Shown here one piece after another: positions 28,253-37,663 of a DNA stretch of 64,000 nucleotides; the first letter of the stretch is position 1, and every line of letters starts with the position of its first letter. Position numbers and translations under genes: made by a program. The notes under the pieces were generated by a model. The model was not told the origin of the DNA. It searched no databases and saw only the letters and a list, made by a program, of their open reading frames with translations. Location: the NCBI GenBank assembly GCA_009775125.1, contig VSPD01000003.1:62001-126000 (forward strand). The letters run 5' to 3'. Origin of the DNA: Muribaculaceae bacterium. GTDB lineage: Bacteria; Bacteroidota; Bacteroidia; Bacteroidales; Muribaculaceae.

Positions 28253-28270
28253 TGCCAAGTACTCAAAAAG

Positions 28271-28347
28271 TAGTGATTTTCAACGATAACACCACTGAAA
28301 ATCAGCAGTTTGCTTCAAAAATAGCGGTCGAAATATATAGTGATTTT
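28271..28347. promoter_or_regulatory. Candidate activator sites upstream of susC
   Basis: TAGTGATTTT occurs at 28271-28280 and again at 28338-28347. The first copy is also part of an inverted repeat, TGATTTTCA (28274-28282) and TGAAAATCA (28296-28304). The sites sit about 55-130 bases upstream of the RNA start, a position suited to an activator such as the SusR-like protein. Binding is inferred only. Confidence 0.4.
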
Positions 28348-28389
28348 AGACTGGTCTCACGGTGAAAAATGTAGTGCGTTTTGAGACAA

Positions 28390-28640
28390 TATGTATGTCT
28401 CATCAGAATGTTAATGCTTTGAGCGTATGGACGCACGGCTCGTGCAATGCGGTTCAAATAAGGGTGTATCACAGAATCGCGTAGCGATTCAAGAGAGTAG
28501 CCGTGGGTGAGGGCGTGGCGAAGCCTCGACCGAACCCACGGAAAAAGGTTGTCGGCAACCGGGGATTTGGAGCGGAGGCCGGCCGGAGCGTTCGATTATG
28601 CCAACCGTGGTGCAGAACGCTACGCTCCAATACCGCGTTT
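28390..28640. repeat. Hairpin-module mosaic repeat, family A copy 4
   Basis: It begins with the GACGCACGGCTCGTGCAATG end, then GAATCGC-GTA-GCGATTC, the CCGTGGGT...ACCCACGG stem, a GGAGCGGAGGCCGGCCGGAGCG module and GTGCAGAACGCTACG. It lies between the 3' end of the regulator gene and the susC control region. Confidence 0.82.
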
Positions 28641-28660
28641 GATTTGCATCTGCCCCCCCA

Positions 28661-28735
28661 GCATGTCGGCTTCGCCGGCCATACGGGGCTAACATCAAGC
28701 GTCACGGCTTTGCCGTGATTATACATACCATATAA
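28661..28735. repeat. Family F hairpin unit, copy 1
   Basis: CATGTCGGCTTCGCCGGCC and CACGGCTTTGCCGTG hairpins are joined by a conserved stretch that includes ACGGGGCTAACATC. The same unit occurs in inverted orientation at 36190-36256. Confidence 0.75.
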
Positions 28736-28787
28736 TCCCGGCTATCAATACATTTTTTTATTACGAAATACTTGACGTAATTATTGA

Positions 28788-30530
28788 TTACGACTGTCGT
28801 CCGATTTTGGCAACTTCGGATTCGAGCCGGTTGCGGTCGCCCTTGGCTTTATTTCGCACTTTCGTACGATAATTATATATGGTGGTGAGGGAATATCTCA
28901 AAAATTTTGCTATTATGTCGCTGTCGGTGATTCCAAGGCGGATAAGGGCAAAAATCCTCAACTCGGTGTTGAGCGTCCCTGCCTTCTTCGGCACGATGGC
29001 CTCCTCGGGCAAAAGCAAAGCATTGAAATCCTCGACAAACGTCGGGAACAGGTTCAAGAATGTCTTGTCGAACTGGTCGTAAAATGCTTTAAGCTCGTCC
29101 TCGACGGCTTTTGTCGATTTCACCAGTTTTTTAAGGTCGTCGTATTTTGCGCTGTTCACGAGCTTGGCTATCGACTTCCGGTAGGTTTCGAGCATCTCGA
29201 TGTGCTGCAACGACTGGTCCATATACTGGCATATATACACCTCTTTCAATTCCGAAATCTCGGCAATCGCGCTGTAAGCCTCCTGCAATTTATTGTTCGA
29301 ATGAAGCAATTGGCGGTTCAGCTCGTTCAGCTTGTCGTTGGTTTCGGTAAGGCGCAGGTTCAGTTCATTGAGGCGATTGTTTGAGGCGGTGAGCTGTGTG
29401 TTCAGCTCGCTCAATTTGTTGTTGGCCTCCTCCACTTTCCGGCGGCCGTCGGCGATTTTCAGCATCTGCTTGCGCATATAGAACAAAAGCAGAATAAGCA
29501 CCACCGACAATACTGTTATAATTAATATGGTGCGCTCTAATGTCTTTTTCTGATTGTGAACGGTCTCGACATATATCCGGTTTATCATCGGATAGGAGTC
29601 GTTGAGCTCTATGGTCCTTTGCCGGGAATTGCTCTTTGCCGCATCGTCAACAGCTATTGTGAGAAAACGGTAGGCGCGTTCAAGGTCGCCCTCCTGATAG
29701 AGCAACAGGGCCAACTGGCGAAGCGACACATATTCCCTTACCGCCGTTTTCATGTCGGATATGGCCGAAATCAACAACTGCTTCTTTTGGTTCTCACGGT
29801 CGTTAAGCCGCTCATAGGATTCCGACAGCGTATAGGCGCATATGGCCAGTTCGTGTTCCGACAGGTTGTTCTCTTTTATGAATCCTTCAAGCAATGTCAG
29901 GGCCTCTTTCGGACGGCCGTGCACATTCAACTGGTCGGCCTTGACAAGGACATGGAACACCGACGACGGGTCGTTGACGCTAAGAAGCGAATCACGGAAT
30001 TCGTCGGTAAGCCTTCCGTAATGCTCTCTCTCGGCAGGGTACACGGCAAAATCTTCGAGATTTCCGTAGAGATTGCGCTTGGTATGGAAATAATATGCGT
30101 GAAGATAATCGGGCAGCGCGTCGTAAGACACCGAGTCGACAACAGCCAGCGACTCGTGATACATGCCCACCAGACTCAATATGTTGGCCTTGTTCAGCAT
30201 CGCGTTCAACACCAGGTTATTGTCGCCGATCTTATGAGCCAGCGACAACCGGCGCTGAGCCATTACATACGCGGAGTCGGAGTTGAAAGAATGATAATTG
30301 CCAAATAGCTCACCCATAATATCGAATCTGGCCCTGTCGTCCGTTGCCTTCGACAGGCTGTCGTGCAATTCTTTCAACACCGTCTCTCTCTGTTTGAGAT
30401 ACATTTCACGGTCGGATATAGCCTCATCCAACCGGTTCAGCAATGAATCAGTCGAATTATGCCCAACGGCCCAAAAAGCGGGTGAAAAAGCAATGGTAAT
30501 AAATATAAGGACAAACAAGCGATGTATCAT
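28788..30530 (-). CDS. SusR-like transmembrane transcription regulator (DUF6377-type)
   Basis: About 580 residues: a signal-like N-terminus (MIHRLFVLIFITIAFS), a periplasmic TPR-like helical part, one membrane segment (about 327-347, ILIITVLSVVLILLLFY), a leucine-rich coiled coil with repeated LNELN units, and a C-terminal LuxR-like helix-turn-helix (GITDSDIIAKFLRYSLTTIYNYR, about 530-555). This architecture matches SusR, which senses maltodextrin in the periplasm and activates sus genes, and its dextran-locus relatives. The ATG at 30530 is chosen over the frame start at 30707 because it gives a signal sequence and lies just past a -7 box. It is divergent from the GH31 gene. Confidence 0.85.
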   Translation of the reverse strand: MIHRLFVLIFITIAFSPAFWAVGHNSTDSLLNRLDEAISDREMYLKQRETVLKELHDSLSKATDDRARFDIMGELFGNYHSFNSDSAYVMAQRRLSLAHKIGDNNLVLNAMLNKANILSLVGMYHESLAVVDSVSYDALPDYLHAYYFHTKRNLYGNLEDFAVYPAEREHYGRLTDEFRDSLLSVNDPSSVFHVLVKADQLNVHGRPKEALTLLEGFIKENNLSEHELAICAYTLSESYERLNDRENQKKQLLISAISDMKTAVREYVSLRQLALLLYQEGDLERAYRFLTIAVDDAAKSNSRQRTIELNDSYPMINRIYVETVHNQKKTLERTILIITVLSVVLILLLFYMRKQMLKIADGRRKVEEANNKLSELNTQLTASNNRLNELNLRLTETNDKLNELNRQLLHSNNKLQEAYSAIAEISELKEVYICQYMDQSLQHIEMLETYRKSIAKLVNSAKYDDLKKLVKSTKAVEDELKAFYDQFDKTFLNLFPTFVEDFNALLLPEEAIVPKKAGTLNTELRIFALIRLGITDSDIIAKFLRYSLTTIYNYRTKVRNKAKGDRNRLESEVAKIGRQS

Positions 30531-30538
30531 TCCGAAGG

Positions 30539-30546
30539 CAAAGATA
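30539..30546 (-). promoter_or_regulatory. Probable -7 box of the SusR-like gene
   Basis: TATCTTTG on the minus strand matches TAnnTTTG but lies only nine bases before the ATG, so the RNA would be almost leaderless. The nearest TTTG is 16 bases upstream, shorter than usual. Confidence 0.4.
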
Positions 30547-30755
30547 ATAAATATTTTTTCATCAAAAAAATTGTTAATAGTTAAATTTGTGTATAAATAT
30601 ATGTTAATTTCATGCTTTATCAAATCTTTACTCTTTCTGAATTTTCCATTTCCATGGTGTCGAATATCTACATTTTTCAAAAGATAAAAATACTCAATTC
30701 GCTGCATGTCAACACTATATTATAATTTTATTTCTACATTCCCGGTCTCGACATG

Positions 30756-30785
30756 TTGCTGTTTTTATAAATTATGCTATCTTTG
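30756..30785 (+). promoter_or_regulatory. Promoter of the GH31 gene
   Basis: TTG (30756-30758), a 19-base spacer and TATCTTTG (30778-30785) fit the consensus. RNA would start near 30792, which rules out an ATG at 30774 and supports 30813. Confidence 0.65.
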
Positions 30786-30812
30786 TGCAAAATCTTAAAT
30801 CCAATCATAATC

Positions 30813-33146
30813 ATGACTCCAAAAATTTCTGCCTGGAAAAAACAAAGCATCGCCGCGCTGTCGATTCTATTCGCGGGATGCGGCGCGTATGCCCAAACTA
30901 ATCCGCAGGCAAATCCCGACGCAACGGTTGTGTCGGGAAACGCCCGTTTCACCGTACTCACCCCCGAAATGATTCGTATCGAATACAGCGACAAGGGCGT
31001 GTTTGAAGATAAAGCCACGTTCGCCGTGGTAAACCGCAATCTCGACGTGCCGGCGTTCGAGAAGAAGGAAGACGACACTTTCCTTTACATCAACACCGAC
31101 AAACTTTCCTTGAAATATCGCAAGGATTCGAAGATTGAAACCGACCCGGCATCGTCGCAAAATCTGATTATCACATTAAATAATAACGGCACCGTATGGT
31201 ATCCCGGCAAGCCGGACTCCATGAACCTCAAAGGCACCACCCGCACTCTCGACCGCAGCGACGGCGACAACAAGCGCAAGGAACTCGAAAATGGCCTTGT
31301 GTCGCGCTCCGGATGGGCCGTAATCGACGATTCCTGGGCCACGAAACGCGCCGACGGCAGCCACTCGTTCGCCCTCGCGCCCAATGAAGAAATCGGCTAC
31401 GACTGGCAAACCGGCCGTACCGACCCCGACGCCCTCGACATCTACTTCCTCGGCTACGGCCACGACTACAAGAAAGCGCTTTCCGATTTCACAAAAATAG
31501 CAGGAAAAATTCCCCTGCCTCCCGCCTACGTTTTCGGATACTGGTACAGCAAATACGCCTCGTACACGTCTGACGACTATCGCAACATCATGTCCGACCT
31601 TGAGAAAAACGACATCCCCTGCGACGTGATGATTCTCGACATGGACTGGCACTGGAACGGCGACAAAACCGAGTCCGGCGGCCGTGGCGGATGGACCGGC
31701 TGGAGCTGGAACACCAACCTCATACCCGACGCCAAAACCCTGCTCGGCGACATTCATGCCAAAAATTTCAAAATAGGCCTCAACCTTCACCCTGCCGACG
31801 GCGTCACCAAATCTGAATCGCCCGAATATTTCGCCGCCATGAACGAATCGCTCAAAGGCAAATATGGCGACGAAAATAACATCCCCTGGGTGCTCGACAA
31901 CACCGATTTCACCAAGGCATTCACTTCCACCATCCTCCGCGACCACGAAAGCGAAGGCGTCGACTTCTGGTGGCTCGACTGGCAGCAACACCTCACAAGC
32001 AAATTCACCGAAGGCCTCGGCGAGACTTTCTGGTGCAACCATGTGTTCTTCAACGACATGGCCAAGAACCGCCCCGACGTGCGCCCTGTAATCTTCCACC
32101 GCTGGGGCGGCCTGGGATGCCACCGCTACCAGATCGGCTTCTCCGGCGACGCCAAAATCAACTTCCCCACCCTCGCCTTCCAGCCCTATTTCACCGCCAC
32201 AGCCTCCAACGTGGGCTACGGCTACTGGGGCCACGACCTCGGCGGACACCTTATGACCAAGAATGTCGACGCCAACGACCCCGAACTCGTGCTGCGCTGG
32301 CTCCAGTTCGGCGTGTTCACCCCCATTTTCCGCACCCATGCCACCAAAGACAACCGCATCGAACGCCAAATCTGGAAATTCCCCAACTTCCCCTCCATGC
32401 GTGAGGCCGTGAAACTCCGCTACGCTCTTTTCCCCTACATCTACACCATGGCGCGCGAAACCTACGACACCGGCGTGTCGCTCTGTCGTCCGCTCTACTA
32501 CGATTACCCCGAAGACGACGAGGCTTACGCCTTCGAAAACGAATACATGTTCGGCAACGACATACTCGTAGCCCCCATCACCGAACCTGCCGTCGACGGA
32601 ATCAGCACCGCAAAAATATGGTTCCCCGAAGGCGCATGGTGGAGCGCGTCGACAAACGAGCTCATCGAAGGCCCGTGCATAAAAACGATGAAATTCACCG
32701 CCGAACAGATCCCCTATTTCTTCAAGCAAGGAGCAATGATTCCGTTCAACCCCGAGTCGGTGAAGAATGTAACCGAGCATCCCGACCACATGATTATCAA
32801 CGCCGTGGCAGGTAAAGACGGCTCCGGCCTCATCTACGAAGATGGCGGAAACACCCCTGACTACGCCGACAATTTCGCCACCACAAAGATGGAATCCAAA
32901 ACCTCGGGCAATACCGACGAATACACCATCGCTCCGCGCCAAATCACCGGCAAAGTCAACGGCCTCAAAGACGCCCGCTCCTACACTTTCCGCATCTACA
33001 ACACCGACCGTCCCCAAAGCGTGGCCATTTCCGGCAAGAAAATCGACGCCTCCAAATACACCTACGATCCCGCCACCCGCACCCTCGTCGTAGCCACCCC
33101 CTCCGCCAAATGCTCCGCTCCCCTCACCCTCACCGTAAAGCACTGA
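30813..33146 (+). CDS. Glycoside hydrolase family 31 alpha-glucosidase (exported)
   Basis: This 777-residue enzyme has a signal sequence whose end reads LFAGCGAYAQ, so it may be a lipoprotein or be cleaved after AYA. A GH31 N-terminal beta domain precedes the barrel (PPAYVFGYWYSKYASYTSDDYRN as three short motifs). The nucleophile is probably D389 in FWWLDWQQ and the acid/base Asp lies in GFSGDAKINF. A DUF5110-like C-terminal beta domain follows. GH31 enzymes cleave alpha-1,4 or alpha-1,6 glucosides from the non-reducing end. Its place beside the SusR-like gene fits the same glucan pathway as the Sus-like operon. Confidence 0.93.
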   Translation: MTPKISAWKKQSIAALSILFAGCGAYAQTNPQANPDATVVSGNARFTVLTPEMIRIEYSDKGVFEDKATFAVVNRNLDVPAFEKKEDDTFLYINTDKLSLKYRKDSKIETDPASSQNLIITLNNNGTVWYPGKPDSMNLKGTTRTLDRSDGDNKRKELENGLVSRSGWAVIDDSWATKRADGSHSFALAPNEEIGYDWQTGRTDPDALDIYFLGYGHDYKKALSDFTKIAGKIPLPPAYVFGYWYSKYASYTSDDYRNIMSDLEKNDIPCDVMILDMDWHWNGDKTESGGRGGWTGWSWNTNLIPDAKTLLGDIHAKNFKIGLNLHPADGVTKSESPEYFAAMNESLKGKYGDENNIPWVLDNTDFTKAFTSTILRDHESEGVDFWWLDWQQHLTSKFTEGLGETFWCNHVFFNDMAKNRPDVRPVIFHRWGGLGCHRYQIGFSGDAKINFPTLAFQPYFTATASNVGYGYWGHDLGGHLMTKNVDANDPELVLRWLQFGVFTPIFRTHATKDNRIERQIWKFPNFPSMREAVKLRYALFPYIYTMARETYDTGVSLCRPLYYDYPEDDEAYAFENEYMFGNDILVAPITEPAVDGISTAKIWFPEGAWWSASTNELIEGPCIKTMKFTAEQIPYFFKQGAMIPFNPESVKNVTEHPDHMIINAVAGKDGSGLIYEDGGNTPDYADNFATTKMESKTSGNTDEYTIAPRQITGKVNGLKDARSYTFRIYNTDRPQSVAISGKKIDASKYTYDPATRTLVVATPSAKCSAPLTLTVKH

Positions 33147-33166
33147 TACCCATCACATAATACCCC

Positions 33167-33197
33167 AAAGGGACGCACCACCATGCGTCCCTTTTTC
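33167..33197 (+). terminator. Terminator of the GH31 gene
   Basis: AAAGGGACGCA (33167-33177) pairs perfectly with TGCGTCCCTTT (33184-33194), followed by TT. Confidence 0.85.
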
Positions 33198-33258
33198 ATG
33201 TGGCTTTATACACATTTCACAATTCAGACACAGCCGATTAATGCATTAATACGCTCAC

Positions 33259-33421
33259 GCCGCATTGCGTCTCCGTTAGGAGACAAATAATGTAGCGCAG
33301 GGCGACAGCCCTGGGTATCACGGAATGAAATAAATACCGGTATTGGAGCGAGCGACAGCGTAGCGTTCTGCGTCACGGTTGACATTTTCGGACGCACGAG
33401 CCGTAAGTCCCTACCTTTGGT
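33259..33421. repeat. Hairpin-module mosaic repeat, family A copy 5
   Basis: It contains the GTCTCC-GTTA-GGAGAC and GCAGGGCGACAGCCCTG hairpins, the GGAGCGAGCGACAGCGTAGCG module and an altered GACGCACGAGCCGT end. Middle modules of the longer copies are missing. Confidence 0.82.
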
Positions 33422-33449
33422 ATTTTGACACACCATCATTTTATTATTT

Positions 33450-33588
33450 CACAATCCGGAGAATAGTGTTCCTACCGGGTGGATTTACCCCCTGCCTGGC
33501 GGACCGCAACGCGGTCGAATACGGTAGACACGGGCAAAAGCCCGTGTTTCTAACGCATCACGGAGGTTCGACTGCGGCCGCAGTCGAA
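33450..33588. repeat. Family C unit followed by family B copy 2 (half)
   Basis: A TTTCACAATCCGGAG unit with GTGTTCCTACCGGGTGG (33450-33485) is followed by GACCGC-AAC-GCGGTC, CACGGGC-AAAA-GCCCGTG and the palindrome GACTGCGGCCGCAGTC at 33570-33585. The right half of family B, with CATGGGC, is absent. Confidence 0.82.
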
Positions 33589-33634
33589 TATAATCACATT
33601 TTCACCGGGTGCCCGTCTTTCGGAGGGCTTTATA

Positions 33635-33666
33635 TTTGATTATTCTTACTATTATTTGTAATTTTG
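33635..33666 (+). promoter_or_regulatory. Promoter of mutS2
   Basis: TTTG (33635-33638), a 20-base spacer and TAATTTTG (33659-33666) fit the consensus exactly. It lies 17 bases before the ATG at 33684. Confidence 0.72.
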
Positions 33667-33683
33667 CAGAAGAATTGGCAAAT

Positions 33684-36146
33684 ATGATAAAAACTACGAC
33701 ATATCCCCCCTCGATTGAGGCAAAAATTGGCTTTTCGGCCGTGAGGGAGATGGTGGCGGCATGTTGTGTGTCGCCGCTTGGCCGCAGGCGTGTCGAGGAA
33801 ATGACGTTCTCGCCCGACTTCGACACTGTGGACTCACGCATCGGCGCCGTTGCCGAGATGATGGCTATTATTACCTCCGGAGAGGCCTTCCCGCTAAATC
33901 ACGTCTACGACCTCGAGCCGCAGATACGCTCGCTCCGAGCCGCCGGCAGCCATATCGGCGAGGCCGACGCCCTGCGCCTGCGCAACTCGCTGGCTACGGC
34001 ATCTGACATAGCATCTTTCTTCGCAACCCATACTTCCGACGACGGCACTCCTGAATTCCCGCGCCTCGCTGTCACGGCATCTCGCATTGGCGAACTCCAC
34101 CGCCCCGTGGCGGCCATCGACCGCATCGTCGACCGCACCGGCATTGTCAAGGACACGGCGTCCCCCGAACTCGGGCGCATACGCTCGGCAATAGCCTCGA
34201 TGTCGGGCACAATCAACTCGGTGATGCGCCGGGTGATGTCGCGCGCCGTAAACGAAGGCTATCTCGAAGCCGACGCCTCGCCCTCGGTGCGCGACGGCCG
34301 ACTGGTCATACCCGTGGCTCCGATGAACAAGCGTCGCATCCCCGGCATTGTTCACGATGAGTCGGCATCAGGAAAAACTGTTTTTATCGAGCCGGCCGAA
34401 GTGGTGGAAGTGAACAATCGCCTGCGCCAGCTCCAGCTCGACGAACGCCGCGAGATCCTGCGCATCCTCGTCGAACTCGCCGACGTGCTGCGCCCCTATA
34501 TGCCGCAGATGCTCGACGCCGTCGACACCCTCGCCGACTTCGACTTTATCCACGCCAAAGCGCGGTTTGCCATCGACACCGACGCCTCCGTGCCACATAT
34601 CATCGACGGTATGCAGCTCGAACTCTACCGCGCCTGCCACCCCGTGCTGCAAGCCTCGCTTCGCCGTCAAGGCAAAGAGATAGTGCCGCTCGACATACGC
34701 CTTACCCCCGAGCAAAGAATACTCGTTATATCCGGTCCCAACGCCGGCGGCAAATCCGTGGCCCTCAAAACGGTGGCCATCGTGCAATACATGCTCCAAT
34801 GCGGACTGATGCCATCAGTGGCCGAAAACTCGCATTTCGGCATTGTCGACGGCATAATGGTCGACATAGGCGACGACCAGAGCATCGAGGACGACCTCTC
34901 CACATACAGCTCCCACCTGCGCAACCTCCATCAGTTCCTGCTGCGAGGCACCGACCGCACCATCGTGCTCATCGACGAATTCGGCTCGGGCACCGAGCCG
35001 CAGATGGGCGGCGCCATAGCCCAGGCCGTGCTCGAAGAATTCAACCGCAAAGGCATGTGGGGCATCGCCACGACACACTTCCACAACCTCAAACAGTTCG
35101 CCTCCGAGACCCCCGGCCTCGTCAACGGTTCCATGCAGTACGACCGCCAGAAGATGCGTCCCCTTTTCCGCCTCTCCATCGGCTCGCCCGGCAGCTCGTT
35201 CGCCCTTGAAATAGCCCGCACCACCGGGCTTCCCGACGCCATTGTGAAAAAAGCCGAGGAAATAGCCGGCAGCGACCTCGTCAACCTCGACCGATACCTG
35301 CTCGACATAGCCCGCGACCGCCGCTACTGGGAAAACAAGCGCATGGCGATACGCCAGAAGGAGAAGAAAATCGACGATGTGCTCACCCGATCCGAGACCG
35401 ATGCCGAGGAGCTGCGCCGCTCGCGCCGCGAAATCCTCGACGACGCCCGCCGTCAGGCCAAGGAAATAATCGAAGGCTCTAACGCCGCCGTGGAGCGCAC
35501 AATCCACGACATACGCCGCGCCCAGGCCGACCGCGAAGCCACCCTCGAAGCCCGCCGGAGGCTTGCCCAAGAACGCACCGTCCTCGAAGCCGCCACCGAC
35601 GAGCAGCACCCGCTCCTTGGCAAGACCCGCAAAAAGAAAAAGAAAGAACCGGCCAAGCCTGTCTCCGCGGCGCAACGCCCCATTGCCGTGGGCGACAACG
35701 TGGTGCTCGCCGACGGCTCGAAAACCGTGGGCACCGTCCTCGAAATATCCGGCAAGAAAGCCACCGTGGCCTTCGGCGCCATTAAGACGCGTGTCGACCT
35801 CGACCGTCTCGCCCACACCGACCGCCAGATTCCCAAGGCTTCGAAAGCGGCCACCTTCGTGTCGGCAACCACTGCCGACAGCTCCCGCGAGCGTCAGCTC
35901 AACTTCAAGCAGGAAATCGACGTGCGCGGCTACCGCGCCGACGAGGCCGTGCAAGCCGTTACCTACTATATCGACGATGCCGTGCAGTTCGGAGCCGGAC
36001 GCGTGCGCATCCTCCACGGCACAGGCACCGGCGCCCTGCGCCAATACATCCGCCAGTACCTCTCGACCGTCCCTTCCGTCGAATCCTACGCCGACGAAGA
36101 CGTCCGCTTCGGCGGCGCCGGCATCACCGTGGTCAACCTAAAATAA
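33684..36146 (+). CDS. mutS2: MutS2 ATPase/endonuclease with Smr domain
   Basis: This 820-residue MutS-family ATPase works in suppression of recombination or, in other bacteria, in splitting collided ribosomes. It has core and clamp helices, a Walker A box GPNAGGKSVALKT near residue 350, Walker B LIDEFGSGTEPQMGG, a long coiled coil (about 520-640), a KOW-like segment (IAVGDNVVLADGSKTVGTV as split motifs) and a C-terminal Smr domain (DVRGYRADEA, LHGTGTGALR) with nuclease-type LHG motif. The mismatch-recognition domain of MutS is absent, as expected. The ATG at 33684 follows a matching promoter; an upstream ATG at 33609 precedes it and is rejected. Confidence 0.96.
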   Translation: MIKTTTYPPSIEAKIGFSAVREMVAACCVSPLGRRRVEEMTFSPDFDTVDSRIGAVAEMMAIITSGEAFPLNHVYDLEPQIRSLRAAGSHIGEADALRLRNSLATASDIASFFATHTSDDGTPEFPRLAVTASRIGELHRPVAAIDRIVDRTGIVKDTASPELGRIRSAIASMSGTINSVMRRVMSRAVNEGYLEADASPSVRDGRLVIPVAPMNKRRIPGIVHDESASGKTVFIEPAEVVEVNNRLRQLQLDERREILRILVELADVLRPYMPQMLDAVDTLADFDFIHAKARFAIDTDASVPHIIDGMQLELYRACHPVLQASLRRQGKEIVPLDIRLTPEQRILVISGPNAGGKSVALKTVAIVQYMLQCGLMPSVAENSHFGIVDGIMVDIGDDQSIEDDLSTYSSHLRNLHQFLLRGTDRTIVLIDEFGSGTEPQMGGAIAQAVLEEFNRKGMWGIATTHFHNLKQFASETPGLVNGSMQYDRQKMRPLFRLSIGSPGSSFALEIARTTGLPDAIVKKAEEIAGSDLVNLDRYLLDIARDRRYWENKRMAIRQKEKKIDDVLTRSETDAEELRRSRREILDDARRQAKEIIEGSNAAVERTIHDIRRAQADREATLEARRRLAQERTVLEAATDEQHPLLGKTRKKKKKEPAKPVSAAQRPIAVGDNVVLADGSKTVGTVLEISGKKATVAFGAIKTRVDLDRLAHTDRQIPKASKAATFVSATTADSSRERQLNFKQEIDVRGYRADEAVQAVTYYIDDAVQFGAGRVRILHGTGTGALRQYIRQYLSTVPSVESYADEDVRFGGAGITVVNLK

Positions 36147-36189
36147 ATTAATCCGACCAATGCCTATATCACTGAAATACAATACGATG

Positions 36190-36380
36190 GAATACACTCA
36201 CGGCGAAGCCGTGACGCTTGATGTTAGCCCCGTATGGCCGGCGAAGCCGACATGCGGGGTGGAATCGACGGGATTCAATCGCGGTATTGGAGCGAGCGGC
36301 AGCGTAGCGTTCGATAATGCCAACCATATCGCGTCTTTTATCTCCATCATAAACCCTGCATGTCGGCTTCGCCGCGCCCG
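36190..36380. repeat. Family F unit copy 2 joined to partial family A copy 8
   Basis: CACGGC-GAA-GCCGTG (36199-36214), the conserved GATGTTAGCCCCGTATGG joint and GGCGAAGCCGACATGC repeat the unit at 28661-28735 in inverse orientation. They run into the GGAGCGAGCGGCAGCGTAGCG module of family A (36276-36328) and another CATGTCGGCTTCGCC arm near 36360. It lies between mutS2 and hflX. Confidence 0.75.
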
Positions 36381-36427
36381 ATTTGTTAAATTTGAATCAA
36401 AATTTGATTTCGGATTGTTAAAATAAT

Positions 36428-37654
36428 ATGAAAACTGAAAATATAATAACCGGAGAGGAACGCGCCGTTCTTATCGGCCTCATCACTCCCGAACAACCCG
36501 AGCAGAAAGCCCGCGAATATATCGACGAACTGGCTTTCCTGGCCGACACAGCCGGAGCTACGGCCGTGAAGACTTTCTTTCAGCGCATGGACCGCCCCAA
36601 CTCCACGTCGTATGTCGGAAAAGGCAAACTTGAAGAAATAAAAGCCTATGTCGAAGCCGACGGCGACATCGCCATGGCTATTTTCGACGACGACCTCTCG
36701 GCAAAGCAAGTGTCCTTCATCGAAAAGGAATTGAAAATAAAGGTGCTCGACCGCACAAGCCTTATCCTCGACATCTTCGCCCGCCGCGCCCAGACGGCCA
36801 CTGCCCGAACACAGGTAGAACTCGCTCAGTACCGCTACCTCCTGCCGCGACTTACACGAATGTGGACCCACCTCGAACGCCAGCGAGGCGGTATCGGCAT
36901 GCGCGGTCCCGGTGAAACTCAGATCGAGACCGACCGCCGTATTATCCTCGACCGCATCTCGCGCCTCAAAGAAGAGCTCAAAGGCATCGACCGCCAAAAA
37001 TCCATCCAGCGAAAAAACCGAGGCAAACTCACTCGCGTGGCCCTTGTGGGTTACACCAACGTGGGCAAGTCAACGCTGATGAACCTCCTGAGCAAGTCCG
37101 AAGTATTTGCCGAGAACAAACTTTTTGCCACTCTCGACACCACCGTGCGCAAAATCACCATCGACAACCTCCCCCTGCTTCTCACCGACACCGTAGGCTT
37201 TATCCGCAAACTCCCCACCCACCTTGTCGAGGCCTTCAAGTCGACCCTCGACGAAGTGCGCGAGGCCGACGTGCTTGTTCATGTCGTGGATGTGTCGCAC
37301 CCCAACTTCGAAGAGCAGATTGAGGTGGTTAACCGCACTCTCGGCGAGCTTTGCGACGGCGATGGCAAACCCACCATAATGGTTTTCAACAAAATCGACG
37401 CTTTCCGTCCCGCAGAAGCCGATCCCGACGACCTCATGGCCGACACCGACCGTATCCGCACCCTCGAAGGCCTGCAACAAGCCTGGGAAAAGCGCACCGG
37501 TGGCAACGCCGTGTTCATTTCAGCAAAAAAAGGCACCAACATACCCCAACTGAAACAGCTGATTTACGACCGCGCCAAGGAAATACACATGGCCCGCTTC
37601 CCCTACAACGACCTTCTCTTCGAACGCTACGACGACCTCGGCGAAAACTCCTGA
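36428..37654 (+). CDS. hflX: GTPase HflX
   Basis: This 408-residue ribosome-associated GTPase splits stalled or hibernating ribosomes under stress. The N-terminal HflX domain has YVGKGKLEEIKAYVE; a helical linker with RGGIGMRGPGETQIETDRR follows. The G domain has GYTNVGKST (G1), DTVGFIRKLP (G3) and NKID (G4). Length and motif order match the family. A TAAATTTG at 36387-36394 may be its -7 box. The patatin-like gene follows after nine bases, so they probably form an operon. Confidence 0.96.
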   Translation: MKTENIITGEERAVLIGLITPEQPEQKAREYIDELAFLADTAGATAVKTFFQRMDRPNSTSYVGKGKLEEIKAYVEADGDIAMAIFDDDLSAKQVSFIEKELKIKVLDRTSLILDIFARRAQTATARTQVELAQYRYLLPRLTRMWTHLERQRGGIGMRGPGETQIETDRRIILDRISRLKEELKGIDRQKSIQRKNRGKLTRVALVGYTNVGKSTLMNLLSKSEVFAENKLFATLDTTVRKITIDNLPLLLTDTVGFIRKLPTHLVEAFKSTLDEVREADVLVHVVDVSHPNFEEQIEVVNRTLGELCDGDGKPTIMVFNKIDAFRPAEADPDDLMADTDRIRTLEGLQQAWEKRTGGNAVFISAKKGTNIPQLKQLIYDRAKEIHMARFPYNDLLFERYDDLGENS

Positions 37655-37663
37655 CACACCCAC

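Noticed and set aside
31176..33143. Long open frame of 655 codons opposite the GH31 gene
   Set aside because: Composition is Val/Gly/Glu-rich as expected for the antisense of a GC-rich gene; GH31 motifs prove the other strand.
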